A stretch of DNA of 64,000 nt from Jaapia argillacea MUCL 33604 (lineage: Eukaryota > Basidiomycota > Agaricomycetes > Jaapiales > Jaapiaceae). Both the position numbers and the translations under genes were made by a program. How positions within the stretch are numbered: the stretch's first letter is position 1; the number at the start of each line of letters is the position of its first letter. Below, in pieces: positions 23,731 through 34,510 of this stretch. Below the pieces are notes generated by a model, which worked only from the letters and a program-made list of their open reading frames with translations, made no database searches and was not told where the DNA came from. The stretch lies in NCBI GenBank assembly GCA_000697665.1, contig KL197709.1, positions 2,603,599 through 2,667,598 on the forward strand, given 5' to 3'.

Positions 23731-25012
23731 CTACTTGTGCTCCTTCTCCTTCTCCTTGTCATGATGGAAGATGTCCTTGAGCTTCCCAAAGATCGAATTC
23801 CGCTTCTTCCGCTCGGTGCCCTTGAACTTCGATGTACCGGTTGGCGTCGTCGGAGGGCTCGACGTTGAGCTATCCCTACTAGGCCGCTCTTCCGAGTTCT
23901 TTGGGAACGAGAAGCTCCTATCCTTTGCAGGCGTCGTCGGGGGCGAAGCTGCCTTGACAACACCATTCTCCTTGGCGGGTGGTGTTGGAGCTGGTCCGAG
24001 CGCCACAGGGTGCTCCACCTCTGGTGTGGTGGCGACTTGATAGGGAGGAGGCGCAATCGCGTCACTGATGCGGCCAGTGTGTGTAGAAGGCTCTTCTACA
24101 TGAGAAGCGACGACTGGTGGCGGAGATACGGCGACATCGGAGGTCGCTGCGCCGGGAACAACTAGTGTCTCGAGAGGAACCGGCTCGGCGATGCCGTTGG
24201 GTTTGACCGCAGTGGGGGATGAAGAAACATCGGTGACCGGTTCCAGGGCGGGAACGAGTGTAACAGGTACCTCGGGGAGAACCTGTGGGGAAGGGATGGC
24301 TTCAGGTGCGGGAGTCACTGGTACTTCTGCGGATGCCTGAAATTATCGTTAGTACTGGGTAATGTGGGGCGATGACCGAGGAGGATATCCCACCTCTTGT
24401 ACGGGCGGTTTGACCACAGGCTCATCAATGAACTTGTCCGCAAACTCAACAACGGGCGCAACAACGGCGGCATGAACCTGACCAGCAGCCGCTGAAACCG
24501 ACTCAACAACCTTCTCCGACAAGGTCCCATTCCCAAGCTTTTCCTCCTCCTTCAGTGGCTCTACAGCTGGAACGTCCTCGACAGGTGGGGGAGCTGGTTT
24601 TGACGGGGAGAAATAGACATGGTTGAGATTTCCAGAACCATCTCGTTCTGTCGGTTGGTCGCCTGAAGTGACCCAGCGGCCGTCTACGACAAACTTGTAG
24701 ATGACCTTTTCCGACCAGGGAACCTTGATTGAAGTCTCAAACCCGGTCGGCGTTCTCTTTAGGTGTGTTGATTTGGACCACTAAAGGTGTGCAAATCAGC
24801 CAATGCAATACGCCTCAGTCTGGTAAAGGTAGGACAGACCTGATCGAATGTACCGGTGACGATGACATCGCCGGCATCAGTGCGAGGCCTAAGTGATAAA
24901 AGGGGGAGAATCAGTCAAGCGCTCATATACGGATAATTCTCGCGTCAATCAAGAACGTCCTCATGGACAACTTTACTCACCATCTAAATACTGCTTCGTG
25001 GAATTCGGTCAT
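23731..25012 (-). CDS. CBM48/AMPK1-type glycogen-binding domain protein, CRP1/MDG1-like
   Basis: The N-terminal domain of about 90 residues is an AMPK-beta-type carbohydrate-binding module. MTEFHEAVFRW joins PRTDAGDVIVTGTFDQWSKS, then TGFETSIKVPWSEKVIYKFV (about 24,690-24,780) and VDGRWVTSGDQPTERDGSGN with LNHVYF (about 24,610-24,690). The Trp and Lys expected to touch glycan are present. The rest is a long Pro/Ala/Val-rich disordered tail. It ends in a basic, Lys-rich helix (KKRNSIFGKLKDIFHHDKEK) and a Lys/Glu run, stop at 23,731. This layout matches yeast Crp1/Mdg1, described as a cruciform-DNA-binding protein and a pheromone-pathway suppressor; the molecular role is unsettled. ATG chosen at 25,012. 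There are at least three small introns, and the first exon is only about 32 nt long. Confidence 0.8.
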
Positions 25013-28000
25013 TATGTACGTGAAGAGGGAAGACGAGTTGGCGGTTAGGTGCTGCGGGTGAGCGAGTAGTTGACTATCGACCAAAAGACCAGGCCGCGTT
25101 TACTCCGCAAGGATGGGGCACCTGACCGGACAGAAGATGAAATCCAAGGTAAATTTGCGTTGAACACGGGAATGAAAATTTGAGTACTGACCTGGAGGGT
25201 GAAGGGGAGGGTGAGAGGGAAAGAGGAAGGGGGTCGTAAAAAAAAAGGGAAGCGAAAGGGTAGCGCAAAGTTGAGTTGAAGGAAAAGTCAAAACACGCGG
25301 CCTTCAAGTATGCGTTCACTATTGCCTGCGAATTCGAAGTTTACGGCGCCAAACGGACACGAGGCGCCCCCAATCGCGCCATGTCCATTTTGGCAGGCAG
25401 TTCTATTTCCCTTTGCCGTTTCCTTCGTTTTGCTCGTCGTCTTGGACGTTGTCGACGATGTTTGGTGGCGTACAAATGACGTGGAGGGAAAAGGATTGGA
25501 TTTTACGACCCTTTGAATCAATGATCTGCAGTTGAAAGTAGATCTCAACATCGATCGTTTATTGCAATTTATTGCAGCTACTCTTCTGTTACGATCAAAT
25601 GTGGTCCGTGCGCACTTTGCCTCCTGACACGAGGCTACAATGCTTATCTCCAACGACTGGATTCACACTAGTATTCGCCAGAACTGGAACTTGCCCCTGG
25701 CTTCGCAGCACGCCTAAGAGTGCTGTCGGGCGAACTTTTTGGCTCACAATAGGACCACGAGGCCTGCCAGGGAGGAGAAGCCCTCTCTGCACACACCAGT
25801 CGTGACAGAAGGTATCCTTTTGTTTGCAAGCACGGAGAGTGGCAGCGCTAGCAGGCAATGCCATATTGCCCTACCTGCCGCATTAGTACTCTCTTGCAGA
25901 CCAAACAACATGCGATTGATTCGCCAAGCCGTCAGCTGGATTCAGAGTTTAAATGAGCCCTATCGCGCTTGAGCTTCACCACTCCACTTCACAGATAAAG
26001 GTGCGATTTCATTGATCGACCAAACCACTCTTCACCCACGTTCAGTGACCTTGCGTCCACCCCCTGCCCATTCATGCCACGTAAAAGTCACTGCTAGGTC
26101 AAGGTTGAGTTCCACGTTGTGGACTGCCTCGATCGATTCATATTTGTGATACCGCCTACCTCGCTCATCCCTCCTCTTTCTCGCGACGGCTCCCTCATTC
26201 GTGATTCGGTCGACATTGGTACATGTATGTTACACTGTGTTAGAACCCTAACGCAGTGGCATAGATATGCCCTTTGACGGTGAACCACAAGCTCCCCCCT
26301 TTCCCCACACATCTTTTCATGCGCTTTCCATTCCCTCCGCTGCTTTCGTTGAACAGAATTGTGCTGAATCTTCGCTCATTGCCCACATCGACGCTCGCGA
26401 ACAACCCCAGTGTTTTCACCATTATGATAGAAAGCAGACATCGTGCCCAATGGTTGTACATCACGACCATCATTCACGTCGTTGAACCACCCCACAATTT
26501 TGTGGTTGGAGGACGACATACGCATCTTCTCTTGTGGACTTGGTGAGCTTCCGAACACTGGGTATCGGGGAAGTTAAACATCGTGACCGAGTCTGTGTGG
26601 ATCTAGGGACTTGCACGCCTATAACCATGAACCCAAGTGAAACCCACACATCCACTTCACTCGGTTATCGAGGGAGAACATACCATTACAATGACCTTCG
26701 TCGTAACCATCTTGATGCTTTCCACTGTTTATCTGTTCTCACGGGAAACATCGTTGTTGGTCAGTTTCTCGCCCTTCCAACCACTCAAGTTGGGATATCC
26801 GATCTGGATGGAAACTCGGAGGACAAGTGACGAGAACGATTCGTTCTCCCAAAGTGAGTCAAGCATGCTGTCTGCGGTCACGGCTCGACTCGCCTGTTGG
26901 ACGACCTTTTTTTCGTTTCTGAAGTCCACCATCATTACCCCCTATAAGTTACTGGTGGTTCGACCCTGGGAGAAAGTAATCAGTTCATGGATTATCGACG
27001 TTGTTCGGGGACGTTTCGGCAATCGTGAAAGGTAAATTCGAGCTTCGGGATGTTTTGAACTGGAAGCGTGAGGCCCCCCAGATCCAGTCGTCAAGCATCG
27101 GTGACACGATGGCCAGACCAGTAAATCTCAGGACTTCCTCATCCTTGGCTATTGCTACACTCAGGCTATGGAACCATCATGAACAGATTTGTTAACCTCG
27201 GATCAAATCGATCTGGCAAACGGTTGTAACTTCTGCGGGTCCCAGCGAAATGTTGCCAGACAGGGTGGCAGATGGTCCTTCGTCTTAGTGTCCCTACCGC
27301 CACCACGTCCAACGATCCTGCTGCGCCACCCTCTCCTTCTCCATCTATGTCATTCATTACGCTCACCCCAACACCGACGCTGTAGGTTCCCATCTAGCCT
27401 CAACCTCCCAATCCATTCCCTTGACTCTCATTCCGGGGGTTCTATCCCGGCCCCCAGCAAGTATAGTCATGTACCACCTCCCGGTCGTGACCTCACCTAC
27501 CTCTAATCATGGTCGGGGATGGAACTGAAGAACTTGATGGATATGAGAGATTAGAGACGTTTCGTAGTCCAGATACTTGGTTCCCCGCTTGTTCGCTGAC
27601 CGGGTTTTGGCTCCTCAGAGTTGTATCCTACTAGGCTACATTCCTCGGGAAGAGAGGTTCGTTGACCAAACTCTCGATTCCTTTCCTTCCCCAATCTTCG
27701 TTGTGACGAGAATTGTCATTGGTTGGATGAGCTGGCAAGATGACTTGCGAAGGCTGGAGGGATCACCCGTCCAGCTCTCCTCCGGAGCTGAATACCGTGT
27801 GTCTCTCTGTTTCTAATCTGATTCCCGTAGTCGTACCCCTGGTATCCGCGAGGAATCCCGCCCGTCGTCATAGGATTAACCATGACGCAGTATCACTTTC
27901 TTCTGAAGGCTAACTTCTCTAACTCTTCTCTGATTCACTGCCACTAATGCACTCCATGAAAGTTCACGTTCATTCAAAGTTCACTCAGGAATCAAGCGCC

Positions 28001-29230
28001 AAAGTTCGGACCCGGAACTCGTGTTCACGTAGATCCTTCTCTCGGCTCTACAGGCAATCATAGCAAACGAAACTTTCGGCTCGGCGGAAGCAATCGTTCG
28101 GTTCGAATTCACAGCGCATATGATTCGAAGCCTGAAGGTCGTGCATCGTTTCCGATGAGTATTGTGTCCGACAGTTCTCCGATAAGCTGATTTTTATCGG
28201 ATGGATTTACGTGCAAAAGGTGAGGGTGAAGGAGGTAGCAACTTCCGTGTCATGAGTTGTGGAGCCGTGTACAAGCCATCGATTGGAACAGAGTTTCCAC
28301 TGGGCGCAAACATGCCCCGAGCCGACAGATAGTGGCGGTGGTGGAAGAGTTCCTTACTGTAGTGATGAGCCGTCTGAGGTGAACACACGCCCTGCCTAAT
28401 CTCGATCCCGAGTGAAATACGGCGACCGAGTCGTGGAGCGTAAAAGGAACGAAACAAGCCGGTGACCGATCACGAAGCCCTAACCATCCCCTCTCATCCA
28501 TCGTTCAGTTTATAGATGCCCTGTCTACATGCGTTGTGGAGCGGGGATGGGATCGCGGTCTGGAGTGGTCTATACAGTGGGGTGGCGAATAAATAGGCAA
28601 GGAATGAATGGACACGAGGGGACGGCGGAAGCTCGGGTTGTCAGGAGGATGATTTAGTGGGTGGGTATGGAGTGGGTATGGATGATAGACTTGTCTAGAG
28701 CGGTGCAAGAAGGGGAAGGGGTAAGTGGAGAGGGTTGGACCGTCCTGGGATGGGATTGCCGAGCGGGGTCTATGTTACGGCACCGAGTGTAAAACGGGGT
28801 GACGGTGCCGTTGAAGTGTGGAGACTGAGGGGGGGTTGAGTGGTGGGAGCCTCGGTGGCACCTGGGTGGATGTAGACGATAAGGAGGTGATATACATGAA
28901 GGATGGAGATGATATGTTGCAGATGCGGATGATACGTTTGCAGATGCGCTACAGATGGAGGTGATATTCATTAGCACGTGTTGATTCGCGGGAGTGGAGC
29001 TATTGAGGTCCAGGCACATCTGTGATAATTTTCAAAGTCCGATGTTATAAGTAATGGACTGGACTACGTCAGGTGTCGTCATCGTTTACCATCTACTCTG
29101 AGGGTGAGAGTGTGTCACCGCTTAGAAGACCCTCAACAGTGTTCGTCATTTCTCCCAGCGTCATTCGACCCAGCAACATCCACTCCTAACTGTCGCTGTG
29201 TCTAGTCCTTCACTCTGACGTCGTTGCCCA
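25013..29230. other. 4.2 kb gene-poor region upstream of ATF1-type gene
   Basis: No open frame here gives a recognisable protein. Frames up to about 130 codons occur on both strands but have no family signature and overlap one another. The right part (28,500-29,230) is likely the ATF1-type promoter and leader. A long 5' UTR with upstream ORFs or an intron is possible but not shown. TGACGT-type sites occur at 25,477-25,482, 29,065-29,071 (as TACGTCA) and 29,216-29,221, and an E-box CACGTG lies at about 28,974. A purine-rich GATGAT/GCAGATG degenerate repeat spans about 28,880-28,960. Confidence 0.45.
29065..29223. promoter_or_regulatory. CRE-like sites just upstream of the bZIP start codon
   Basis: TACGTCA at 29,065-29,071 and TGACGTCG at 29,216-29,223 match the ATF/CREB core TGACGT(A/C). 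The second ends seven bases before the ATG at 29,231. ATF1-family factors bind TGACGT, so auto-regulation is a reasonable inference. Confidence 0.4.
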
Positions 29231-31306
29231 ATGTCTCCACCAAATCCCTCACCGTCATCCCCTCCGTCCCGACCCACTTCTGCTCCCACCACAGAACGCA
29301 TTCCTGACTCGTCGTCGTCGTCCGACCCATCCTCCAAGCCAACGCGTCCGCCACCTAGACCCACCCGCAACAACTTCGATCTCGAACCAAACCCCTTCGA
29401 ACAATCCTTTTCCGCTCCCTCCTACCGCTCATCACGAACAGAAGCTTCACGCTCAGGCGACTCTCTCGGCCCAGCATCAGATAGCGCTGCATCAAACGAA
29501 GATCACCAAACCACAGATCGTCCGCATTCACGTTCATCATCTCAAAACGGAAACGAACAAACCGCGTCCCCCACCAACTCCAACGCGGGTGCTTCCAAAT
29601 CCAAAACATCACCTAAACCTATATTACCCCCTCTCGCTTCCCTCGCATCTCCCTCAGATTCAGCATACGCATGGTACTCTTCGTCTTTCTCAAACTCCCT
29701 CCGCGCTGGGCCACTCTCCCCGGCAATGCTAGCAGGTCCTCAACCTCCCTCAGACCACCCATCAGCCACTTCTTCCCTTCCATTCGACCCCGCGTCCTTC
29801 CGAACAGGCCTAACGCCTCGTACAGGTCTCACCCCGCGAACGGGCTTGACACCCGCCGGGACGGGTTTGACACCACTGATAGGTGGTCCAGTCAGTTTTC
29901 CACCTCCTAGTCCCGGCACTGCGGCTTTCTTGGCTATGATGGCTGGTGGAGGACTACCGACTGGTGGCGGAAATAGTGCGACCATCACTCCCAATACATT
30001 GAATGCTATCACTGGTACGACCCAAGCCTCTGGTCAGCAGGGCCAGCAGCAGCCACCATCAGGTCAAGGACAGCAATCGGGTTCGAATGGGTCATCGCCT
30101 ACCCATGGCCAACCCCATCCCTTGTCGATCTCGCACATTCCCCAACACTACCCTCCATCACAACCCAACCAACAGCAACAACCCCCGCCTAACCAGCAGC
30201 AGTCGCAAGGTCAAGAAGGCTATGTGACGAGCGCAGTGAACGCTGCCAACACTGCCGCCAATGGCTTGTTTTTGCTTAGTCAGGCTCACCAGGAGTTGAC
30301 GAAGCGGGAGGAGTTGGCGCAGAGGGCTGGCAGTGCTGCAGGAAACCATGGGGTCAATGGTGTGAATGGTAATGCGCAAGTGAATGGGCAACAGGTGAAT
30401 GGGAATGGGAGGGAGACGGGGAAGAGGGGTACAAAGAGGAAGAGTTACGACGCTGCGGTTGCTGCTCAACCTCCTCCACCACCGGCAACGGGTAAAGGCT
30501 CGAAACGAACGAGGTCGACTACGAATGCTTCGAATAACTCCAACCCTCCTCCTGGGCCGAAGGGAAGACAGAGTGTTGGGAGGGCGGAGAGTTTGGCGAG
30601 TGAGGAACATGATGATGATGACGATATGGATGATGATGATGAGATGATGATGGATATGCAGGGTGGTCAGGGAGGACAGGGCGGTGGAGGTGGGGGGAGG
30701 AGAGGCAAGGTGCCCATGACTGAGGAGGAGAAGAGGCGGAATTTTTTGGAGAGGAATCGACAAGGTGTGTTTACGTTCTTGCCACCCATTTATGCACTGT
30801 TTTCTTCCGTATATGCGTGACTTTTGCGACTACATGCGCCATGCATATGCCGTCTCGTTTCCGTCTGCACCTCGCCGCTTCATCTACCGTCGCTAATTCT
30901 CCCATCAGCCGCCCTAAAATGCCGCCAACGCAAAAAAGCCTGGCTAGCCCAACTCCAAGCAAAAGTCGAATTCCTCTCAAACGAAAACGAACGTCTGACG
31001 TCCGCTCTCGTCTCCTCTCGCGAAGAGATCGCAAGACTTTCTGCACTCGTAGGTGCGGCGGGTGTTGGTGTTGGTGTTGGTCATCAGGGTGTCGTAGTCG
31101 GACACCATCAACATCCGCACGGACATGGTGTTGGTGTTGGGGGACATCATGGAGGACATCATATGGTGGGGGGTATGGTTGTGGGAGGGGGTGGACAACC
31201 TGTTAGTGTTAACGTTGCGTTGCCGGGTCAGCAAGTGGGTGTTGGAGGGAAAGGAGGGAGTGATAGTCCACCTGGGACTGCTGCTGGGAAGGGGTATGGG
31301 TATTGA
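29231..31306 (+). CDS. ATF1: ATF1/AFT1-type stress-response bZIP transcription factor
   Basis: This looks like a stress-MAPK (Sty1/Hog1)-linked bZIP activator. The N-terminal NFDLEPNPFEQSF (about 29,370-29,410) matches the AFT1 HRA region. Three or four FRTGLTP/RTGLTP repeats (about 29,803-29,875) match the HRR region, and SAYAWYSSSF is near 29,660. Long Gln/Gly/Asn-rich and acidic Asp runs follow (about 30,605-30,660). The basic region is split by an intron: RRNFLERNRQ joins AALKCRQRKKAWLAQLQAKV (about 30,735-30,965), followed by a leucine zipper (FLSNENERLTSALVSSREEI). The tail is a Gly/Val/His repeat. The stop is at 31,304-31,306. The intron of about 140 nt lies inside the DNA-binding region. 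Start MSPPNPSPSS at 29,231 follows a CRE-like site. Confidence 0.87.
30608..30660 (+). repeat. (GAT)n-like codon run in ATF1-type gene
   Basis: A GAT/GAC-rich run encodes an Asp/Met-rich acidic patch upstream of the basic region. It is coding and in frame, and is likely length-variable. Confidence 0.75.
31057..31140 (+). repeat. (GGTGTT)n-like coding microsatellite
   Basis: GGTGTT/GGTGTTGGT repeats at about 31,057-31,080 and 31,125-31,140 encode a Gly-Val run after the leucine zipper of the ATF1-type protein. Confidence 0.7.
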
Positions 31307-32200
31307 GGGGCTTATACGATTGAGGGAGCATCAGACTTGGGTTGTGGATTGGAGATGGGAGGTGCTAAAAACACGCGATGCACCTTTTTACTCTGGCTTT
31401 GGTTGGAGCTGGCCGAGATGTGGATGGGCGATGAGCGGATTGGTGATGGACTTGTGGTAAACCTATTCCTCTTCCCGACTTTTTGCTGCGATGCCCATGA
31501 TGGACTCTTTTTGTGTATTTTTGTGGGCATCTGCGGTTGGGGTACGCGAACCTCGTCCAGCTTTGCGCTGGTTGCGGTGATACACGGTCGCGTGCGTTTG
31601 GTTTTGGGTTCATTGCGAGGGGGGACGGAGGGTGTTGCGTGGTGGAGGACTGGGTCATTCGCGTTAAGGGAGAGAGGGAGAGAGGGAGGGAGTAAAAGGT
31701 TTTGGTATTTTTATTGAGGATAAACGACCCTTTTTCTACGACTGTGACTGTTTGGTAGGACCGATTGGTGACGAAGATCATCGTACTCGACTCCCCTCCC
31801 CCCCCACCACGTACACGATTATTCTTTTATTCTCTCTCTCCCCATTTCCATCCTCGTGGTCGTTTCGCTTCTTTTTTTGATTTTAGTGTTATGTGCTGGC
31901 CGAGCGTCGGCGATTGTTGTATTTGTATGAGGTTTGTTCCGTGTGGAGTATACGGCAGATTCAATAAAAATATACATACATGACATAGAGAGGGGGATGG
32001 TTGGGGGATGGTAGGGGTTCGGGATCGTGAAGAGCGGTGAGTTTCAGGAAGGGAAGGGGGACATGAATTCAAAGAGTCTAAGGTGACCTTGAGCGGAGGT
32101 CTAGGGTGTGTGTGTCCTGACCCATCTACAGTACGGTTGCCGGAGCCCCAAGGAGGAAGTCTGTGTCAGCCTTCGCTCAGCGTTCTGAGAGTTGAACCGA
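31307..32200. other. 3' flank of ATF1-type gene
   Basis: No gene is supported. The stretch to about 31,985 is T-rich on the + strand and ends with AATAAAAATA near 31,962-31,971, a good polyadenylation signal, so a 3' UTR of about 650 nt is plausible. A run of C (about 31,795-31,806) is present. Confidence 0.45.
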
Positions 32201-32204
32201 CGGC

Positions 32205-33620
32205 ATCAGAGCACTTCCTTCAAAAGAGCTTCGAGATAAGGTAGCTGTTCCTTGTCAGAGAAGCTTGGAAGGCGATCAGAGCCTACAACTGCATCAAGAT
32301 CAGATTGAGCCAAAGTTTGGGCGTTCGGGTATACAGGGTTATTGCGAGGAAGAACACGGGTATCACGGACACAGACTACACCATGCAGAGTCCGAGGACG
32401 TGAAAGTGATATATTTTTTTTGGGAAAGACTCACTGTGTCGGAGCCACCTTCATCATCAAATTGTCAGGGGTGGTGCCGCACACAGACAAGGGTACATTG
32501 ATCGCTAACCTACCCGCATACATAGAAGCGGCCGCCCACTTCAAATTATCTGCTTGCGTCTTCGTAAGGGACGGTCCAGACAATATGCTCATCGTGAAGG
32601 ACGATATGGCTGTCCCTGACTCTTGTACACCAGTCAGAAGAAATATGATCAATGATACATGCCCTTGAGAGCCATAGCTATTAATGTTTTCACTCACCAG
32701 TTGCTCTCGACAATCTGGAGGGGCACATCTCCCATCTTTGCCAATGTCTCCCTCATTCCCAATGTAATTCTTTGGAAGCCGGCTCCAGGGAACCAAGCAG
32801 GAACGTAGCGAACTAGTGAGAGAAGGAGATGTGATCGAATTTGAACCAAGTACACCCTAAACTTGAGCTAGATAAACTTACGGAAGTGTAAGGCATCTAC
32901 AAAGAACGCACCAGGCGATATCTTTGCCGAGAGATCTTCGAGGCCTTTCTCGGCGGTACGGATGAGAGGGTCGTTTTCTTGCTGAACTTGATACCCATAA
33001 GTTGCATGGAGGATTATCGCACCCGCAGTCTGACAGAAGGTTAAGAAGGCAATGGGAGTGATGCAAGGATCGCGTACCACCGAACACGGTCGGCATACTG
33101 GTTCAGCCCGTCCAAGGGCCTCCTCGAGAAGATGGCGGTTTAATCCTCCTGCATCTCCCACGGCTGCTTCACGCTCGCTTTGGTGCCCATATACCCTTGA
33201 AACAGTTTCCTTTATTCACGAAATCGTTCGATCCTGTAGGAAGCGACAACGATACTACTGTCCCGCCCCACAAGCCCAGATGTCATGGGCAAAGCTGGCC
33301 TGCCTGAATAAATTCCGGATTTCTTGTCAAGCAGCTTATTGGCGAGAGATGGCGAGTTGATGAACAGAATGGGTTGATTCGGGCTGCGCATGGAAGTCAA
33401 ATCGCCTGGTCAAAATGGATTCCTTCAGCAGATATCTTTCTCCCCCCGCAGAAGTGAGTCCACCCACCATATTTGTGCCTCCACTCAGCGAGAGTGTTCC
33501 ACTGCTCTGTGGATGGCATGTCTAACGAGTTTCCAATCGATGGCATGCCTTTGGGTCCAGGGGGTTGTCAAAGACCTCTCTTGGGGCTCCATAATCGCTT
33601 CAGACACCCACGGATAATTG
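32205..33620 (-). pseudogene. Truncated cytochrome P450 pseudogene
   Basis: Fragments of a P450 paralogous to the next gene lie in order on the minus strand. PPGPKGMPSIGNSLDMPSTE is at about 33,510-33,570. QPILFINSPSLANKLLDKKS with GRPALPMTSGLVG spans about 33,270-33,380. IILHATYGYQ followed by [15 protein letters not shown] is at about 32,935-33,020. SGTAISSFTMSILSG with ADNLKWAAASMYAG spans about 32,515-32,625. AQSDLDAVVGSDRLPSFSDK and EQLPYLEALLKEVL, directly followed by a stop, lie at about 32,205-32,320. The K-helix ExxR is destroyed at the Arg. Everything after it, including the heme Cys loop, is missing next to the ATF1-type 3' flank. Some joins between blocks are also out of frame. 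It is a dead tandem copy of the neighbouring gene. Confidence 0.8.
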
Positions 33621-34510
33621 CCCTATTGACATAGGTTAGTGACATGACGGCTGCCATAGAGATATGACCGAAGTTATCCTCACCGATCGTTTATATCCAA
33701 CGATATTTTCCGACCAGCCGGGATTCGATCGAGGAAGCCATGGTCTACCTCCTGTTTCTACGTGACCATGGGATTACGGGATTTCGAGATACTGCGGGGA
33801 AAGGCCCATCTATGTTGTGGAGATAGTCGCCCGTTACACAGTTCACGAGTCGCAAATCTGGTGACTCAGTGATTGGGGTTGGTCTGGGGTAGGCATTTGT
33901 GAACGGAGCCTAAGTAGAGCGGTTCGGTTTAGATACGTAAAGTGGTCCAGATGATGAGATACTGCCGGTTTGTGAGCAAATGAGGTAGAGCACTTACACC
34001 ACTGTTGTGTAACAAACTAGGACAGTGGCACACGGACGGGATTCAACAACCTCGGCACAGTAAGAATGGCTTGGAAAGTTACCCAGATATCAGTTGAACC
34101 AAAGGAAGTGGTTCAAGCCGTAAGTCAGTTCAGATCCGAGGACTCGGAGTAGTGGCTGTCAGGGTCCCTCAATTAGAACGATCAGTGTAGTTGTCCGACA
34201 GATGTTCGAAGGTCTTCATATAATCGATCAGTATGCCGAGGAATTTATGGTAACGGTCGGGCTGGGATATGTGCGGTTGGCTCCGTTATGATATATCTCT
34301 TGAACAGTGAACACCGAACTTAGGGGAGTAACGAAGCCGAATACCATACCACAGACTGTATATCACATATAAGAAATACGTGGAAGCGATACGACGAGTA
34401 GTCGCCACAAGAAAGGAAACCTCCTGATGGACGTCACTGTTGGTGCGACCGCACTCGGCATCTGGGGTGGAATTAACACCACGAAGCATTTAAACACAAA
34501 ACGTCTCACT
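33621..34510. other. Intergenic region between the P450 pseudogene and intact P450
   Basis: About 890 bp without a recognisable gene. It should contain the 3' flank of the intact P450 and the decayed promoter of the pseudogene. Open frames here are short and unlike any known family. Confidence 0.4.

Noticed and set aside
26957-26966. GGTTCGACCC, like a tRNA T-loop
   Set aside because: No acceptor stem, D-arm or anticodon arm can be formed with the 60-70 bases upstream.
29740-30012. Minus-strand Pro/Val/Arg repeat frame
   Set aside because: Shadow of the RTGLTP repeats of the ATF1-type gene.
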